In this document: one piece after another, positions 38,536 through 48,511 of the stretch
How the letters are laid out: every line of letters starts with the position of its first letter
Numbering within the stretch: the first letter of the stretch is position 1
From: Candidatus Vesicomyosocius okutanii
GTDB lineage: Bacteria > Pseudomonadota > Gammaproteobacteria > PS1 > Pseudothioglobaceae
Reading direction: 5' to 3'
NCBI RefSeq assembly: GCF_000010405.1
Contig: NC_009465.1
Coordinates: forward strand, 620,001 to 684,000
DNA length: 64,000 bases
The notes under the pieces: generated by a model
Told to the model about the DNA's origin: nothing
The model's database searches: none
What the model saw: the letters and a program-made list of their open reading frames with translations, nothing else
Program-made: the position numbers and the translations under genes

Positions 38536-40236
38536 TTACTTAATGAATAAAATTAACAATAGAATAAAATTTAATACAAGCAACAATACACTTAACAGTC
38601 GATATTTTATTGGTTTTAACTTTGACTGCTTGTTCTTTTTAGGTAATAAAAATATTGAATTTGGATGTTCTAAGTCATATAAAAAATCTGACAAAGCCTC
38701 ATACCTATTCATATAATCCAGATAACACGCCTTATGTATAGCACCATCAATCCATACAGGTAAATTCGAATTGTATATTAACACTGACTCATAAGTTAAT
38801 TTAGATAATGTTTTAACACTCAAATTCTTATCTAATTTATTCTGATAAGGTATATGAGATGAAAATATCTCATATACAATCACACCTAAACTAAATTGAT
38901 CAGAGGCTTGTGAAACAATTTCATTTAAAATTACTTCTGGTGCAGTATAACCCTGTGTACCTTGATTACCTATAAAATTAATAGGGTTGACTAATTCTGA
39001 TACACCAGCAATTCTGACTGAACCAAAATCAATGATTTTGATTTGACCAATTTCGTTAATCATGATATTTTCTGGTTTTAGATCACAGTGTAACATTTCT
39101 TGACGATGAAACGCTCTAAGACCTTGAATAATTTGTTTTACAAAACTAACAACCACTTCGATATTAGGCTGTTTATTTCCATTCATCCACGATCGTAAAG
39201 TTTGCCCCTTAACATATACCATGGCATAAGCTAAAAAGTTCGCTTTTTTATAACTATTGTAAATTTTAACGACATTGGGACTTTTAACGCGCTGCCCTAC
39301 CCACTTTTCATACATAAAATGTTGCAAATATTCTGGATCATCTTCAAAATTCACAGAAGGGGTTTTAAGAGCAACTAACTGTTTAGTCATAATATCTTTG
39401 GCCAGATACAGTTGCATTTTTGCACTTGAAATAATTAAAGATTCTATCTCAAAACCATTAATTTTCATTCCTTTAGTTAAATCAGGTGGTACAGGTTTTT
39501 GAGTTAATTCATCAAATACTTCACCTAGATTTTTATCTGGTAATTGCTCAATCATTATTATCATAGCTGAAATATTATCCTGGGAGTTTTTCTTAATCGC
39601 TTGTTCAACAATTTTATGAGCAGACGAGTCTTTATCCATTAAAGATGCCAATGATGCATGTTGCAAATAATCATGAACACCATCAGTTGTCATTAAAAAC
39701 TGATCTCCCAGTTCAAGATCAAAAATTTGATAGTCAACATTAATACTTAAATCAAAGCCCATTGCCCTTGATAGATAAGTTTTTTCCTTATTAAGGCTTA
39801 AAATATGATCTTTAGTCAGTTGTCTTAATACTTTGTTTCTATAACGATAAACTCGTGAATCTCCCACATGAAAAACATGTATAGCATTTGATTTAATAAT
39901 CACTACACTAAGTGTGCATAGCATAGATGAAACTTCACCAAAACGCATTGATTGAGAATACAGCCAATTATTAAGTGCTGAGATAACTGTACTAGCTGAA
40001 TGCTCAATACTCCAAGATTCAGGAGTTGAATAATAATCACTTAAAAACCCTTTAACACAACAGCCACTTGCTTCTTTTGCTCGTTCACAAGCACTAACAC
40101 CATCAGCAATAACACCTACAATTCCTTTGAATTGCAAGGTTTGAGGATTAGGTACATAATAGGCGCAAGCATCTTGATTTTCCCTCTTTACACCTGCAAT
40201 AGAATGTGAGTTAACAATAACCTTTAATTGTTTCAT
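38536..40236 (-). CDS. Fused PP2C phosphatase / Ser-Thr protein kinase, membrane-anchored
   Basis: 566 residues. Residues about 1-235 form a PP2C-type phosphatase (NQDACAYYVPN, IADGVSACERA, HVGDSRVYRYR, MTTDGVHDYL, QDNISAMII). Residues about 260-525 form a Hanks-type kinase with VALKTP, the catalytic loop LHCDLKPENIMI, DFGSVR and the APEV motif. One helix ends it (LLSVLLLVLNFILLLILFI). Both catalytic centres look intact. In other proteobacteria such fusions accompany nitrate transporters and NirB, and are thought to set nitrate uptake or assimilation by phosphorylation. Two bases separate it from narK. Confidence 0.9.
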   Translation of the reverse strand: MKQLKVIVNSHSIAGVKRENQDACAYYVPNPQTLQFKGIVGVIADGVSACERAKEASGCCVKGFLSDYYSTPESWSIEHSASTVISALNNWLYSQSMRFGEVSSMLCTLSVVIIKSNAIHVFHVGDSRVYRYRNKVLRQLTKDHILSLNKEKTYLSRAMGFDLSINVDYQIFDLELGDQFLMTTDGVHDYLQHASLASLMDKDSSAHKIVEQAIKKNSQDNISAMIIMIEQLPDKNLGEVFDELTQKPVPPDLTKGMKINGFEIESLIISSAKMQLYLAKDIMTKQLVALKTPSVNFEDDPEYLQHFMYEKWVGQRVKSPNVVKIYNSYKKANFLAYAMVYVKGQTLRSWMNGNKQPNIEVVVSFVKQIIQGLRAFHRQEMLHCDLKPENIMINEIGQIKIIDFGSVRIAGVSELVNPINFIGNQGTQGYTAPEVILNEIVSQASDQFSLGVIVYEIFSSHIPYQNKLDKNLSVKTLSKLTYESVLIYNSNLPVWIDGAIHKACYLDYMNRYEALSDFLYDLEHPNSIFLLPKKNKQSKLKPIKYRLLSVLLLVLNFILLLILFIK

Positions 40237-40238
40237 GC

Positions 40239-41705
40239 TTAATTTAGTTTGATTATCTCAACCGTACCATCATCTAAAATTTCAGTCATGTGTTCTTTTG
40301 GTTCTTCTAAAAAAATAACAATCAATACTAATACTACAGCACTAGTCATACTAATCAATATAAAAAATTCATCATAATCTACCAAAGAATTTGCAGTTAA
40401 AAATAAGACTGCACCCACATTTCCAAATGCACCTACCATACCTGCAATTTGACCTGTTAGTCTTCTCTGAATTAGTGGCACCATAGAAAATACTGCTCCT
40501 GATCCTGCTTTAGAAAAAATACCACCAACAATTGTCAATGCCACTACTAAATACATAGACCAGCTTTTATCCACATTACCTAATACTAAAAAACTTAAAG
40601 TAATACCAGAGAAAAGTACAACTAACGTTAGCTTTCGACCATATTTATCGCTCAAATAACCACCACCTGGCCTGGCAAATAAATTAATAAATGGATATAC
40701 GCCTGCCAATAAAGCTGCTGTAATTTTAGGCAACTCAAACCAATCAACATAAAACATAGCTAGAATTGAAACTACAGACAACTCAGCGCCAAAAGTAACC
40801 AAATAAGCCCAATCTAAAATCGCTACCTGTTTAAATTTATATTGATGTTGCTTAAGCGTAAAATGCTTTAAATATTGCGCATTAACAGTCCAGGTTTTAA
40901 ATATTTGTAAAACAAATACTAATACTAATACTATATATATGCTAAATTCCACGCCTAATGAAATCATATTCATTCTTTCAGGCGATAACTTCCAAGTAAG
41001 TAGTGACAAAGCAAGATACAAAGGTATGTTCATTAGAACATACAACCCCAAATCTGAATAACTACTCACTTCCATTGCTCCTATTTTTTTAGGCTTAAAA
41101 TAAGTTGAACCCTTGGGGGTATTGGTTACATTAAAATAATAAAAAATACCATAACTTATTGCCAACATACTAGCGATAGTAATAGCATAGCGCCAGCCAT
41201 TAACCTCACCAAAACTGCTTGCGATAAAAGGTAATGATATAGCTGCACCTGCTGAACCAAAATTACCCCAACCACCATAAATACCTTGTGCAGTACCTGT
41301 TTGTTTAGCCGGAAACCACTCAGAAATCATACGAATACCAACTACAAATCCAGCTCCAATAAAGCCTGATAAAAATCTAACAAGCGCAAGTTGCTCATAA
41401 GACTGCATCCAACTAAATACAATTGAAACAAACCCACCTAAAACTAAAATAGAGGAGAACATAATTTTAGGACCAAGTTTATCAACTAGCATACCAACTA
41501 CAATTCTTGCTGGAATCGTCATAGCCACATTAAGAATTAGTAATACTTTTGCTTGCTGTTCGCTCAATAATAATGCTTGTTGAATAAATGGCATCATTGG
41601 TCCCAAGCTAAGCCATACAACAAATGTCATAAAAAAAGCAAACCAAGTTAAGTGTAAAATATAGTATTTGCCTTTAAATGAAAATAAGTTTAATTTATCT
41701 TCCAT
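40239..41705 (-). CDS. narK: Nitrate/nitrite transporter (NarK/NasA type MFS)
   Basis: 488 residues, twelve membrane helices. The nitrate signature motifs are recognisable: GGWGNFGSAGA in helix 5, and AGMVGAFGNVGAV in helix 11, with Arg in helix 2 (MTIPARIVVGML) and in helix 8 (FARPGGGYLSDKYG) placed to bind the anion. Its position between nirB and the kinase/phosphatase gene points to the assimilatory branch (NasA). With the assimilatory reductase gone, it may now feed the Nar enzyme, no other nitrate transporter being in the window. Confidence 0.92.
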   Translation of the reverse strand: MEDKLNLFSFKGKYYILHLTWFAFFMTFVVWLSLGPMMPFIQQALLLSEQQAKVLLILNVAMTIPARIVVGMLVDKLGPKIMFSSILVLGGFVSIVFSWMQSYEQLALVRFLSGFIGAGFVVGIRMISEWFPAKQTGTAQGIYGGWGNFGSAGAAISLPFIASSFGEVNGWRYAITIASMLAISYGIFYYFNVTNTPKGSTYFKPKKIGAMEVSSYSDLGLYVLMNIPLYLALSLLTWKLSPERMNMISLGVEFSIYIVLVLVFVLQIFKTWTVNAQYLKHFTLKQHQYKFKQVAILDWAYLVTFGAELSVVSILAMFYVDWFELPKITAALLAGVYPFINLFARPGGGYLSDKYGRKLTLVVLFSGITLSFLVLGNVDKSWSMYLVVALTIVGGIFSKAGSGAVFSMVPLIQRRLTGQIAGMVGAFGNVGAVLFLTANSLVDYDEFFILISMTSAVVLVLIVIFLEEPKEHMTEILDDGTVEIIKLN

Positions 41706-41707
41706 AA

Positions 41708-44077
41708 TTATACCGAACTTTTATGAGTTGTTATTCCCCATGGATTTTTAACAGTTTTAGGTAGTAAATTTGCATAGTATTTAATCATTGAAGATGTATC
41801 TAGTTTAGATTGGATATAATCTAAACCTACACGCTCTTCAAAATGCATTACTCGTTCAAGATAGTTAGCCTCAATACGGTATAATTGCACAAAAGCTTTG
41901 AGATACTCAACCACTTCTTCTTCAGTTTCAAAAAATCTGTCTTTTAAACAGGTTTTAGTACGAATACCACAAGCACCTGCTACGTGGATTTCATAACCTT
42001 TTTCAGTACAAATAACTCCAAAATCTTTAATCGTAACTTCTGCACAATTACGTGGACAACCACTCACACCCATTTTAAATTTATGTGGCATAAAGTGTGA
42101 CCAAACTGCATCTTCCATTTTAATTGCAAGCCCCATAGAATCTTGCGTACCCATCATACAATGGTCTTTACCAACACAGGATTTACATGTTCTAGTGGCT
42201 TTAGCATAAGCGTAACCAGCCTCCATACCTGCCCCAGTAACTTCATCCCAAATATCGTTTAAATTTTCCTTAGAAACACCTAATAAATCAATACGTTGTC
42301 CTCCAGTTACTTTAACCGTTGGAACCTCATATTTAATAGCAATATCAGCTAATGCTTTAAGTTCTTTAGGTGTTGTCAGTCCACCTTGCATTTGTGGTAC
42401 AACAGAGTAGGTACCGTCTCTTTGTTTATTAGCATGCATTTTCTCATTGTGCGGTCGTTCATCATCATTATGAAGATATGTTTCATTAAATTGTGAAGAT
42501 AAATAATAGTTAATAGCAGCACCACAAATCTCACAAGTGTTATCAAAATCAAGCGCGTCTCTAACATTATCAACACTAACAACTTGGACTAATACTCTAA
42601 TATATTGACGCACCTCTTCTGTTGAGTATTTTGTACAATTACACAAGGTGTTTTTACTTAATATTTTAGTGCCAGAAACAAAACTAAATACTTGTTTAGC
42701 AACTGAAGTACAACCCCCACAACCTGTTGAACAGCCAGTTTCCTCCTGTAATGCCTCAAAAGTATTACAACCACCTGCTACTGCACTTACAATATCACCT
42801 TTATCAACACCCATACAACCACATACTTGCTCATCATTAGCCATCTTTTCAACACCTTTATCGCCTACGCCTAAGTCATTAATATTACCAAATAATAAAG
42901 TTTTACGGATACTGCTAATATCTGTTTCTTTTTTAATTAAGTTAAAATAAAATAATCCATCTGTTGAGTCACCAAATAAAACTGCACCAACTAATTTATT
43001 ATCTCTAATAGATAATCTTTTACGAGTGTTAAATGCATTGTCTTTAGAACACATAATCTCATCTTTAGGATTGTTAAACTCCCCTGCTGAAAAGACATCA
43101 ACACCTGAAATTTTTAGCTTAGTAGAAATATTTGAACCTGTGTATATATGATGAGATACCTCACATATCTGTTCAGCACATACGCGTGCTTGTTCAAATA
43201 ATGGCGCTACTAAACCATACGATATACCTCGGTGTTTAATACATTCACCTACTGAGTAAATAGCAGGATCTGAGGTCATCATTGTATCGCCTACAATAAT
43301 TCCTCGATCTGTATGTAACCCTGCAGCTTTAGCTAAAGAATCCTCAGGAATAATACCTACTGACATAATAACCATATCAGCATCCATTATTATTCCACCC
43401 TTAAATTCCAAAGCTTTTACTTTATTGAATCCAATAATTTTATTGATAATCATACCTAGCTTGAATTTAATATTCTTCTGTTCTAATACTTTTTGCAATA
43501 AGTCACCAGATAAAGCGTCTAGTTGCATATTCATAATAGAATCCATATTACCAATAACAGTTACATCAAACCCTAACTCATTAAGTCCATTAGCGGCCTC
43601 AAGTCCTAATAATCCTGTTCCAATTACTACTACTTTTTTAGCTTGGTTAACTTTTGATTGCATATATTCAACATCATAAATATCTCTAAACGATACTACG
43701 CCCTCTAACGTTTTACCTGGCAATGGTAAAATAACAGGCCTTGAACCAGTACAAATAACCAATCTATCATATTTTATTGAATACGACTCTTTTTTATTGG
43801 TTAATAAAATATTTTTATTAAATCTATCAATAGATGACACCAAACAACCCGGCTTAAAAATAATATTATTTTGAGAAAAATAAGACTCGTTATGCGTTTT
43901 TATATCTTCAAACTCTTTTTCTCCTGCCAAAACAAGTGAGAGCATAATTCTATTATATGGCAATACCTTTTCCTCTCCAATAATGATAATTTGATACATC
44001 ATTGGATCAATATTTAACACCTCATCAACCACCTTCATGGCGCTCATCCCCGATCCAACTATGACTAAATTTTTCAT
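41708..44077 (-). CDS. nirB: NAD(P)H-dependent nitrite reductase, large subunit
   Basis: Reduces nitrite to ammonium with siroheme. 789 residues (E. coli about 847). Order: FAD and NAD(P)H domains (VIVGSGMSAMKVVDEV, VVVIGTGLLGLEAANGL), a BFD-like [2Fe-2S] domain (CGCMGVDKG, TGCSTGCGGC), then the ferredoxin-fold sulfite/nitrite reductase module with TVKVTGGQRIDLLG and the siroheme-[4Fe-4S] ligands in CKSCVGKDHCMMGTQDS and GVSGCPRNCAE. No nirD follows; narK is two bases downstream. It gives the cell ammonium from nitrite. Confidence 0.93.
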   Translation of the reverse strand: MKNLVIVGSGMSAMKVVDEVLNIDPMMYQIIIIGEEKVLPYNRIMLSLVLAGEKEFEDIKTHNESYFSQNNIIFKPGCLVSSIDRFNKNILLTNKKESYSIKYDRLVICTGSRPVILPLPGKTLEGVVSFRDIYDVEYMQSKVNQAKKVVVIGTGLLGLEAANGLNELGFDVTVIGNMDSIMNMQLDALSGDLLQKVLEQKNIKFKLGMIINKIIGFNKVKALEFKGGIIMDADMVIMSVGIIPEDSLAKAAGLHTDRGIIVGDTMMTSDPAIYSVGECIKHRGISYGLVAPLFEQARVCAEQICEVSHHIYTGSNISTKLKISGVDVFSAGEFNNPKDEIMCSKDNAFNTRKRLSIRDNKLVGAVLFGDSTDGLFYFNLIKKETDISSIRKTLLFGNINDLGVGDKGVEKMANDEQVCGCMGVDKGDIVSAVAGGCNTFEALQEETGCSTGCGGCTSVAKQVFSFVSGTKILSKNTLCNCTKYSTEEVRQYIRVLVQVVSVDNVRDALDFDNTCEICGAAINYYLSSQFNETYLHNDDERPHNEKMHANKQRDGTYSVVPQMQGGLTTPKELKALADIAIKYEVPTVKVTGGQRIDLLGVSKENLNDIWDEVTGAGMEAGYAYAKATRTCKSCVGKDHCMMGTQDSMGLAIKMEDAVWSHFMPHKFKMGVSGCPRNCAEVTIKDFGVICTEKGYEIHVAGACGIRTKTCLKDRFFETEEEVVEYLKAFVQLYRIEANYLERVMHFEERVGLDYIQSKLDTSSMIKYYANLLPKTVKNPWGITTHKSSV

Positions 44078-44128
44078 TATATTTTCCTATCTTGTTTTAA
44101 TATTTTATGCTTTTTATGAAGCAAAAAA

Positions 44129-44291
44129 GCCAGTTACTACATTTATGTGCATAGACATAAAATACAATAACTGGCTTCAATACCAAATTATCAGCCCTAT
44201 CTTAGAACTGACGAAAAAAAACGCTTACTTAATAATTTAATCAAAAAACTAAGTAAACGTCTATGTTCATTGTTTCCCTTCATTAGGAAAC
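44129..44291. promoter_or_regulatory. Three stem-loops between nirB and moaE
   Basis: The 299-base divergent spacer holds a nested hairpin: outer arms GCCAGTTA (44129-44136) and TAACTGGC (44168-44175), inner arms TTTATGT (44142-44148) and ACATAAA (44155-44161). A second pair is CGCTTACTTA (44222) with TAAGTAAACG (to 44259, one G-U or mismatch), and a third is GTTTCC (44272) with GGAAAC (to 44291). They could form a leader of nirB or of moaE. I cannot match them to the known molybdenum-cofactor riboswitch. Confidence 0.5.
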
Positions 44292-44376
44292 TGAATAATA
44301 ATTATATCAATAAACTAAGTTATAATAACTTGATTTATCATATATATTTTTGTTTATTAAAAAACACTTTTTAAAT

Positions 44377-44826
44377 ATGGATAAAATAATTATACAACAA
44401 CAAGATTTTGACTTATCAACAGAGGTAGCATTAATAAAAAATACACGCTCTGATATTGGCGCAATAGTTAGTTTTGTTGGTTTTGTACGTGAGTTAAAAG
44501 ACAATCAAATTCAAAAAATGACGTTAGAATACTATCCTGGGATGACTGAAAAAACTCTAAAATATATTGTTAATAAAGCCAATAAACTTTGGCATATAAG
44601 CAATACAACCATTATTCATCGTGTGGGTGATTTAAATATTAAAGATCAAATTGTATTGGTTATTACAAGTAGCAAACACCGTCAAACTGCCTTTGAATCT
44701 TGTGAATTTATTATGGACTTTCTAAAAACCCAAGCACCTTTTTGGAAAAAAGAACATACTCAAAATAAAAGTACATGGGTTGAAGCTAAAAGTAGTGATA
44801 AAAATCAAAAAAAACGTTGGGAATAA
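44377..44826 (+). CDS. moaE: Molybdopterin synthase catalytic subunit
   Basis: With MoaD, adds the two dithiolene sulfurs to cyclic pyranopterin monophosphate. 149 residues from the ATG at 44377 (MDKIIIQQQDF); the frame extends nine codons further up but without family likeness. Landmarks: IGAIVSFVGFVRE, LEYYPGMTEK, IIHRVGDLNI, and the catalytic Lys region in QAPFWKKEHT. It lies apart from moaD and is convergent with mobA. Confidence 0.95.
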   Translation: MDKIIIQQQDFDLSTEVALIKNTRSDIGAIVSFVGFVRELKDNQIQKMTLEYYPGMTEKTLKYIVNKANKLWHISNTTIIHRVGDLNIKDQIVLVITSSKHRQTAFESCEFIMDFLKTQAPFWKKEHTQNKSTWVEAKSSDKNQKKRWE

Positions 44827-44828
44827 TT

Positions 44829-45413
44829 TTACTGCTTAATTTTCAAATCTTTAGGTGAATTTAAGTTCGTAAACATATTTACTTGATCTGAAAAATCAAC
44901 TTTTTGTGCATGATTACTTTCAAACCACACACTCATCTTACGGTTGCCTTGTTCTAGAAATTCGCTTAAATTATCTTTTAAATTGACACTAACTAATGAA
45001 AAAGTAGGATGCATTTTTTGCCCTTGCATTGCTACACAAATATTCACACTAGGTTGCTGCATATTTTTTAATAATCTAGTTATAAGACTTTGATTAATAA
45101 ACGGTCCATCACATGGCACAATTAATAAATATTTTGTCTTAACCTTGTTCAAAGCAGATAAAATACCAGCAAGCGGCCCCTGAAACCCAGGTAAACTATC
45201 AGTGATAACCTCGCCAAATCTTTGATACTCACTAATATTTCTATTGGCACTTATTAATATACTACACACATCTTGATGAACAATATCAACCACATAACTA
45301 ATCAAAGGTTTGCCATTAAATAAAATTAAACCCTTATCCTTATGATTCATACGTATGGACTGACCTCCTGCAAGTATAACAACAGTGATATCACTTTTAC
45401 CAATGTTTTTCAT
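44829..45413 (-). CDS. mobA: Molybdenum cofactor guanylyltransferase
   Basis: Attaches GMP to the cofactor, giving the bis-MGD form used by NarG. 194 residues: GTP-binding VVILAGGQSIRMNHKDKGLI, GPLAGILSAL, and VPCDGPFINQSL with the metal-binding Asp. It lies on the minus strand between moaE and moeA, its stop two bases past the moaE stop. Confidence 0.94.
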   Translation of the reverse strand: MKNIGKSDITVVILAGGQSIRMNHKDKGLILFNGKPLISYVVDIVHQDVCSILISANRNISEYQRFGEVITDSLPGFQGPLAGILSALNKVKTKYLLIVPCDGPFINQSLITRLLKNMQQPSVNICVAMQGQKMHPTFSLVSVNLKDNLSEFLEQGNRKMSVWFESNHAQKVDFSDQVNMFTNLNSPKDLKIKQ

Positions 45414-45491
45414 ATGGGTGTATTAGTGTCAAATCTATAAGCTATATGATACAATCAAACAATTAACTTTAATTATAAACTATAAAAATTT

Positions 45492-46763
45492 ATGATAGAC
45501 AACCAACATCAAGTTGATTATGAAAGTGATCAAACGCCAGAATTTTTACATTCTATTAATAAGGCTTTAGAAAAATTAATAAGCCTTGCCAAAGTTATTG
45601 ATAGTACTCAATTAATAGAACTCGATGACGCATTAAATAGAATTCTAGCTGTTGATATACATGCCAATATTTCTGTCCCTAGTTTTAATAATTCTGCTAT
45701 GGACGGTTACGCTATTAATCTTAAAGAAAATCAAATAAATACACCTGGTAAATTTGTATTTGAAATTACCGATCGTATTTCTGCAGGTAATACAGTAAGT
45801 ATACTAGAACCAGGCTGTGCAGCACGTATATTTACAGGTGCACCTATACCAAATGGTGCCAATACAGTACTCGTACAAGAGGAGTGCAAGGTAATTAAAA
45901 ACAAATTCAAAATTAAAGTTGATCGACCTATCCTACTTAATGAAAATATCAGACCTATAGGTAATGACATTCAGTCAGGTGATGTTATTCTATCCAAAGG
46001 AAAACAACTGCAACCACAAGATATTGCACTAGCTTCCTCCATAGGAATAGGAAAATTTGAAGTATTTAATAAAATTAAGGTCGGTGTTTTTTTTACAGGT
46101 GATGAGTTAGTCAAGCCTGGAAATACATTACAACAAGGACAAATTTTTAATTCTAATCGTTATTTATTAGTGGCACTATTAAACAAGCTTAGTTGTAACA
46201 TTATCAACTTAGGCAATATTAAAGATACCCTTAATGCCACTTGTGATGCATTAGAAACATTAAAATCTAATTGTGATTTAATTATAACAACAGGCGGAGT
46301 GTCTATTGGGGATAAAGATTATATTAAACCTGCTATAGAAAAACTAGGCCAATTAAACCTTTGGCGTATTAAGATAAAACCAGGAAAACCAATTGCTTTT
46401 GGCAATATAGGGCATTGCACTTTTATTGGACTACCAGGCAATCCAGTTTCTGCCATGGTAACTTTTTTACTCTTTGCTCGGCCTTTTATTAAAAAAATAC
46501 AAGGCGCAAATCACTATTTAAACAACGCTTTAAAAACTCAAACAAACTTTGATTGGCATAAACCTAAACCAAGATGTGAATTTGTACGTGTATGCCTTGA
46601 CCATACAACATTCCCTGCAAAAGCAAATATATATACAAAACAAGGATCCAACGTACTTAGTTCCATGGTATGGGCAGATGGACTAATGGAAATTCCAGAA
46701 AAAACTACTTTTAAAAAAGGTGAAATATTAAATTTTTACTCACTTAATGAGATGTTGTCATGA
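45492..46763 (+). CDS. moeA: Molybdopterin molybdenumtransferase
   Basis: Inserts molybdate into adenylated molybdopterin. 423 residues with [36 protein letters not shown], and the MPT-binding fold with [15 protein letters not shown] and [13 protein letters not shown]. It heads the moeA-moaC-moaA-moaD run; its stop overlaps moaC by four bases. Confidence 0.96.
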   Translation: MIDNQHQVDYESDQTPEFLHSINKALEKLISLAKVIDSTQLIELDDALNRILAVDIHANISVPSFNNSAMDGYAINLKENQINTPGKFVFEITDRISAGNTVSILEPGCAARIFTGAPIPNGANTVLVQEECKVIKNKFKIKVDRPILLNENIRPIGNDIQSGDVILSKGKQLQPQDIALASSIGIGKFEVFNKIKVGVFFTGDELVKPGNTLQQGQIFNSNRYLLVALLNKLSCNIINLGNIKDTLNATCDALETLKSNCDLIITTGGVSIGDKDYIKPAIEKLGQLNLWRIKIKPGKPIAFGNIGHCTFIGLPGNPVSAMVTFLLFARPFIKKIQGANHYLNNALKTQTNFDWHKPKPRCEFVRVCLDHTTFPAKANIYTKQGSNVLSSMVWADGLMEIPEKTTFKKGEILNFYSLNEMLS

Positions 46764-47266
46764 ATAACAAGCAAAATATAGTAATCCAGACAAATAAATT
46801 AACCCATATAAACAATAAAGGAAAAAGTAATATGGTGGATATTTCCAACAAAAATACCACCACACGTATTGCTAAAGCAACTGCAAAAGTAGTAATGAAA
46901 TTAGAAACCTTGCAAAAAATTAAAAACAATGATTTTAAAAAAGGTGATGTATTATCAGTGGCAAGAATTGCTGGTATCATGGCAGCAAAACAAACCCATA
47001 ATCTGATTCCAATGTGTCACAGTCTTAATCTTTCAAAAATTAATATTGATTTTAAGTTTGTTAAAAATGGTATACAAATTACCACATTAGCTAAACTAAA
47101 CGCGAAAACTGGCGTAGAAATGGAAGCGCTTACCGCAGCAAGTATAGCAGCACTAACTATTTATGATATGTGTAAATCAGTTGATCATTTTATCAAAATT
47201 AAAGATATTCAATTATTAGAAAAACAAGGTGGAAAATCTGGTTATTGGAAACTTGAATATGTTTAA
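46760..47266 (+). CDS. moaC: Cyclic pyranopterin monophosphate synthase
   Basis: Converts the MoaA product to cPMP. 168 residues: [33 protein letters not shown], and [24 protein letters not shown] with the active-site Lys and Asp, then GGKSGYW at the end. The ATG at 46760 overlaps the moeA stop (ATGA); the N-terminus is about 12 residues longer than usual. The 3' end overlaps moaA by eight bases. Confidence 0.96.
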   Translation: MNNKQNIVIQTNKLTHINNKGKSNMVDISNKNTTTRIAKATAKVVMKLETLQKIKNNDFKKGDVLSVARIAGIMAAKQTHNLIPMCHSLNLSKINIDFKFVKNGIQITTLAKLNAKTGVEMEALTAASIAALTIYDMCKSVDHFIKIKDIQLLEKQGGKSGYWKLEYV

Positions 47267-48254
47267 ATTAATTGACAAATTTGGTAGAAAAATTAACTAC
47301 CTAAGACTCTCAGTAACTGAGCACTGTAACTACCGATGTTTTTATTGTCGTGATAATAAATATACCCCACACTGTAAACGCGAAGATATTCTAAGTTATA
47401 AAGATATTGAAAGAATCGTTCAACTTTTTGCACAATTGGGCATTAGTAAAGTTAGATTAACAGGTGGAGAACCTCTACTACGAAAAGACATATATAAAAT
47501 AGCTAGAATTATCAGCCATGTTGATGGTATTAATGATATACCTTTATCAACTAATGCACATCTTTTAGAAAAGTTCGCTAAAAAGCTTTACCAAAATGGT
47601 ATTAATAGAGTGAATATTTCTATTGATTCACTCATTCCTAAAAAGTTTGAAGAAATCACTCGTGGTGGGAATTTAACAAAAGTTATTAAAGGTATTGATG
47701 CAGCAATACAAGTAAACATGAGACCAATCAAAATTAATATGGTAACCATGCGTGGCGTCAATGATAATGAAATAGAATCAATGATTGATTTTGCCATTAA
47801 TAAGGGCATCGATATTCGCTTTATTGAAACCATGCCAATTGGATCATCAGGTATAAAAATACTCACTCACTACATTAGTGAAAAAAACATTCTTACTAAA
47901 ATAAATAATCACCTAAACAATAAATTAGTTCCCATTGCATCTAGTGATATCGATGGTCCTGCCCATAATTTTAAAATTATGGGCACGAACTCTACAATAG
48001 GGACAATTAGCGCCATGTCAAACCATTTTTGCCAAACTTGCAATCGTGTTAGACTTACTGCTAAGGGGGATTTAATCCTATGCTTAGGACAAAAAAATTC
48101 AATTTCTTTAAAAGATGCACTACACTCAAACTTAACAGATGATCAAATTAAAAACATAATTATAAATGCAATTAATAAAAAACCTGAAAAACACGAGTTC
48201 AACTCTGTTGTTGACAATATTAGCAACCGACAAATGGTAGAAATTGGCGGATAA
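47259..48254 (+). CDS. moaA: GTP 3',8-cyclase (radical SAM)
   Basis: First step of molybdopterin synthesis. 331 residues from the ATG at 47259 ([20 protein letters not shown]). Radical-SAM cluster [11 protein letters not shown]-side cluster [10 protein letters not shown] and Cys in LILCLG, and the C-terminal Gly-Gly (VEIGG). The upstream part of the open frame lies within moaC and is not used. A 26-bp perfect palindrome falls in the coding sequence (47960-47985). Confidence 0.96.
   Translation: MFKLIDKFGRKINYLRLSVTEHCNYRCFYCRDNKYTPHCKREDILSYKDIERIVQLFAQLGISKVRLTGGEPLLRKDIYKIARIISHVDGINDIPLSTNAHLLEKFAKKLYQNGINRVNISIDSLIPKKFEEITRGGNLTKVIKGIDAAIQVNMRPIKINMVTMRGVNDNEIESMIDFAINKGIDIRFIETMPIGSSGIKILTHYISEKNILTKINNHLNNKLVPIASSDIDGPAHNFKIMGTNSTIGTISAMSNHFCQTCNRVRLTAKGDLILCLGQKNSISLKDALHSNLTDDQIKNIIINAINKKPEKHEFNSVVDNISNRQMVEIGG
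47960..47985. repeat. Perfect 26-bp palindrome in moaA
   Basis: Arms TGCCCATAATTTT and AAAATTATGGGCA meet without a spacer. Confidence 0.92.
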
Positions 48255-48272
48255 AATAATACTTAAAAAAAT

Positions 48273-48509
48273 ATGAATATTTTATATTTTGCCTCACTCA
48301 AAGAATCACTTAATCTATCAAGTGAGAAGATTATTCTTGCTGATAACACTACAATAACACAACTAAGAACACAACTTATTAACAAATATGGAAAACATAA
48401 TTTTCCAAATAACACTATTTGTGCAGTTAATCAAGAAATTGCTAATGATGCAGTTATTATTAAGAAAACAGATGAAGTAGCTTTTTATCCACCAGTTACT
48501 GGTGGATAA
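48273..48509 (+). CDS. moaD: Molybdopterin synthase sulfur carrier subunit
   Basis: Ubiquitin-like protein whose C-terminal thiocarboxylate donates sulfur in molybdopterin synthase. 78 residues ending EVAFYPPVTGG, with the essential Gly-Gly. It starts 18 bases after moaA. Its last codons and stop lie inside a 14-bp inverted repeat. Confidence 0.95.
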   Translation: MNILYFASLKESLNLSSEKIILADNTTITQLRTQLINKYGKHNFPNNTICAVNQEIANDAVIIKKTDEVAFYPPVTGG

Positions 48510-48511
48510 AA
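48483..48511. repeat. Inverted repeat over the moaD stop codon, 14-bp arms
   Basis: Arms TTTTATCCACCAGT and ACTGGTGGATAAAA flank one T and cover the Pro-Pro-Val-Thr-Gly-Gly codons and stop. There is no long T run after it (AATAATATCTTT), so termination would be weak. Confidence 0.85.

Noticed and set aside
43425-43679. Plus-strand frame in nirB
   Set aside because: Ser/Pro-rich antisense shadow of the NAD(P)H domain.
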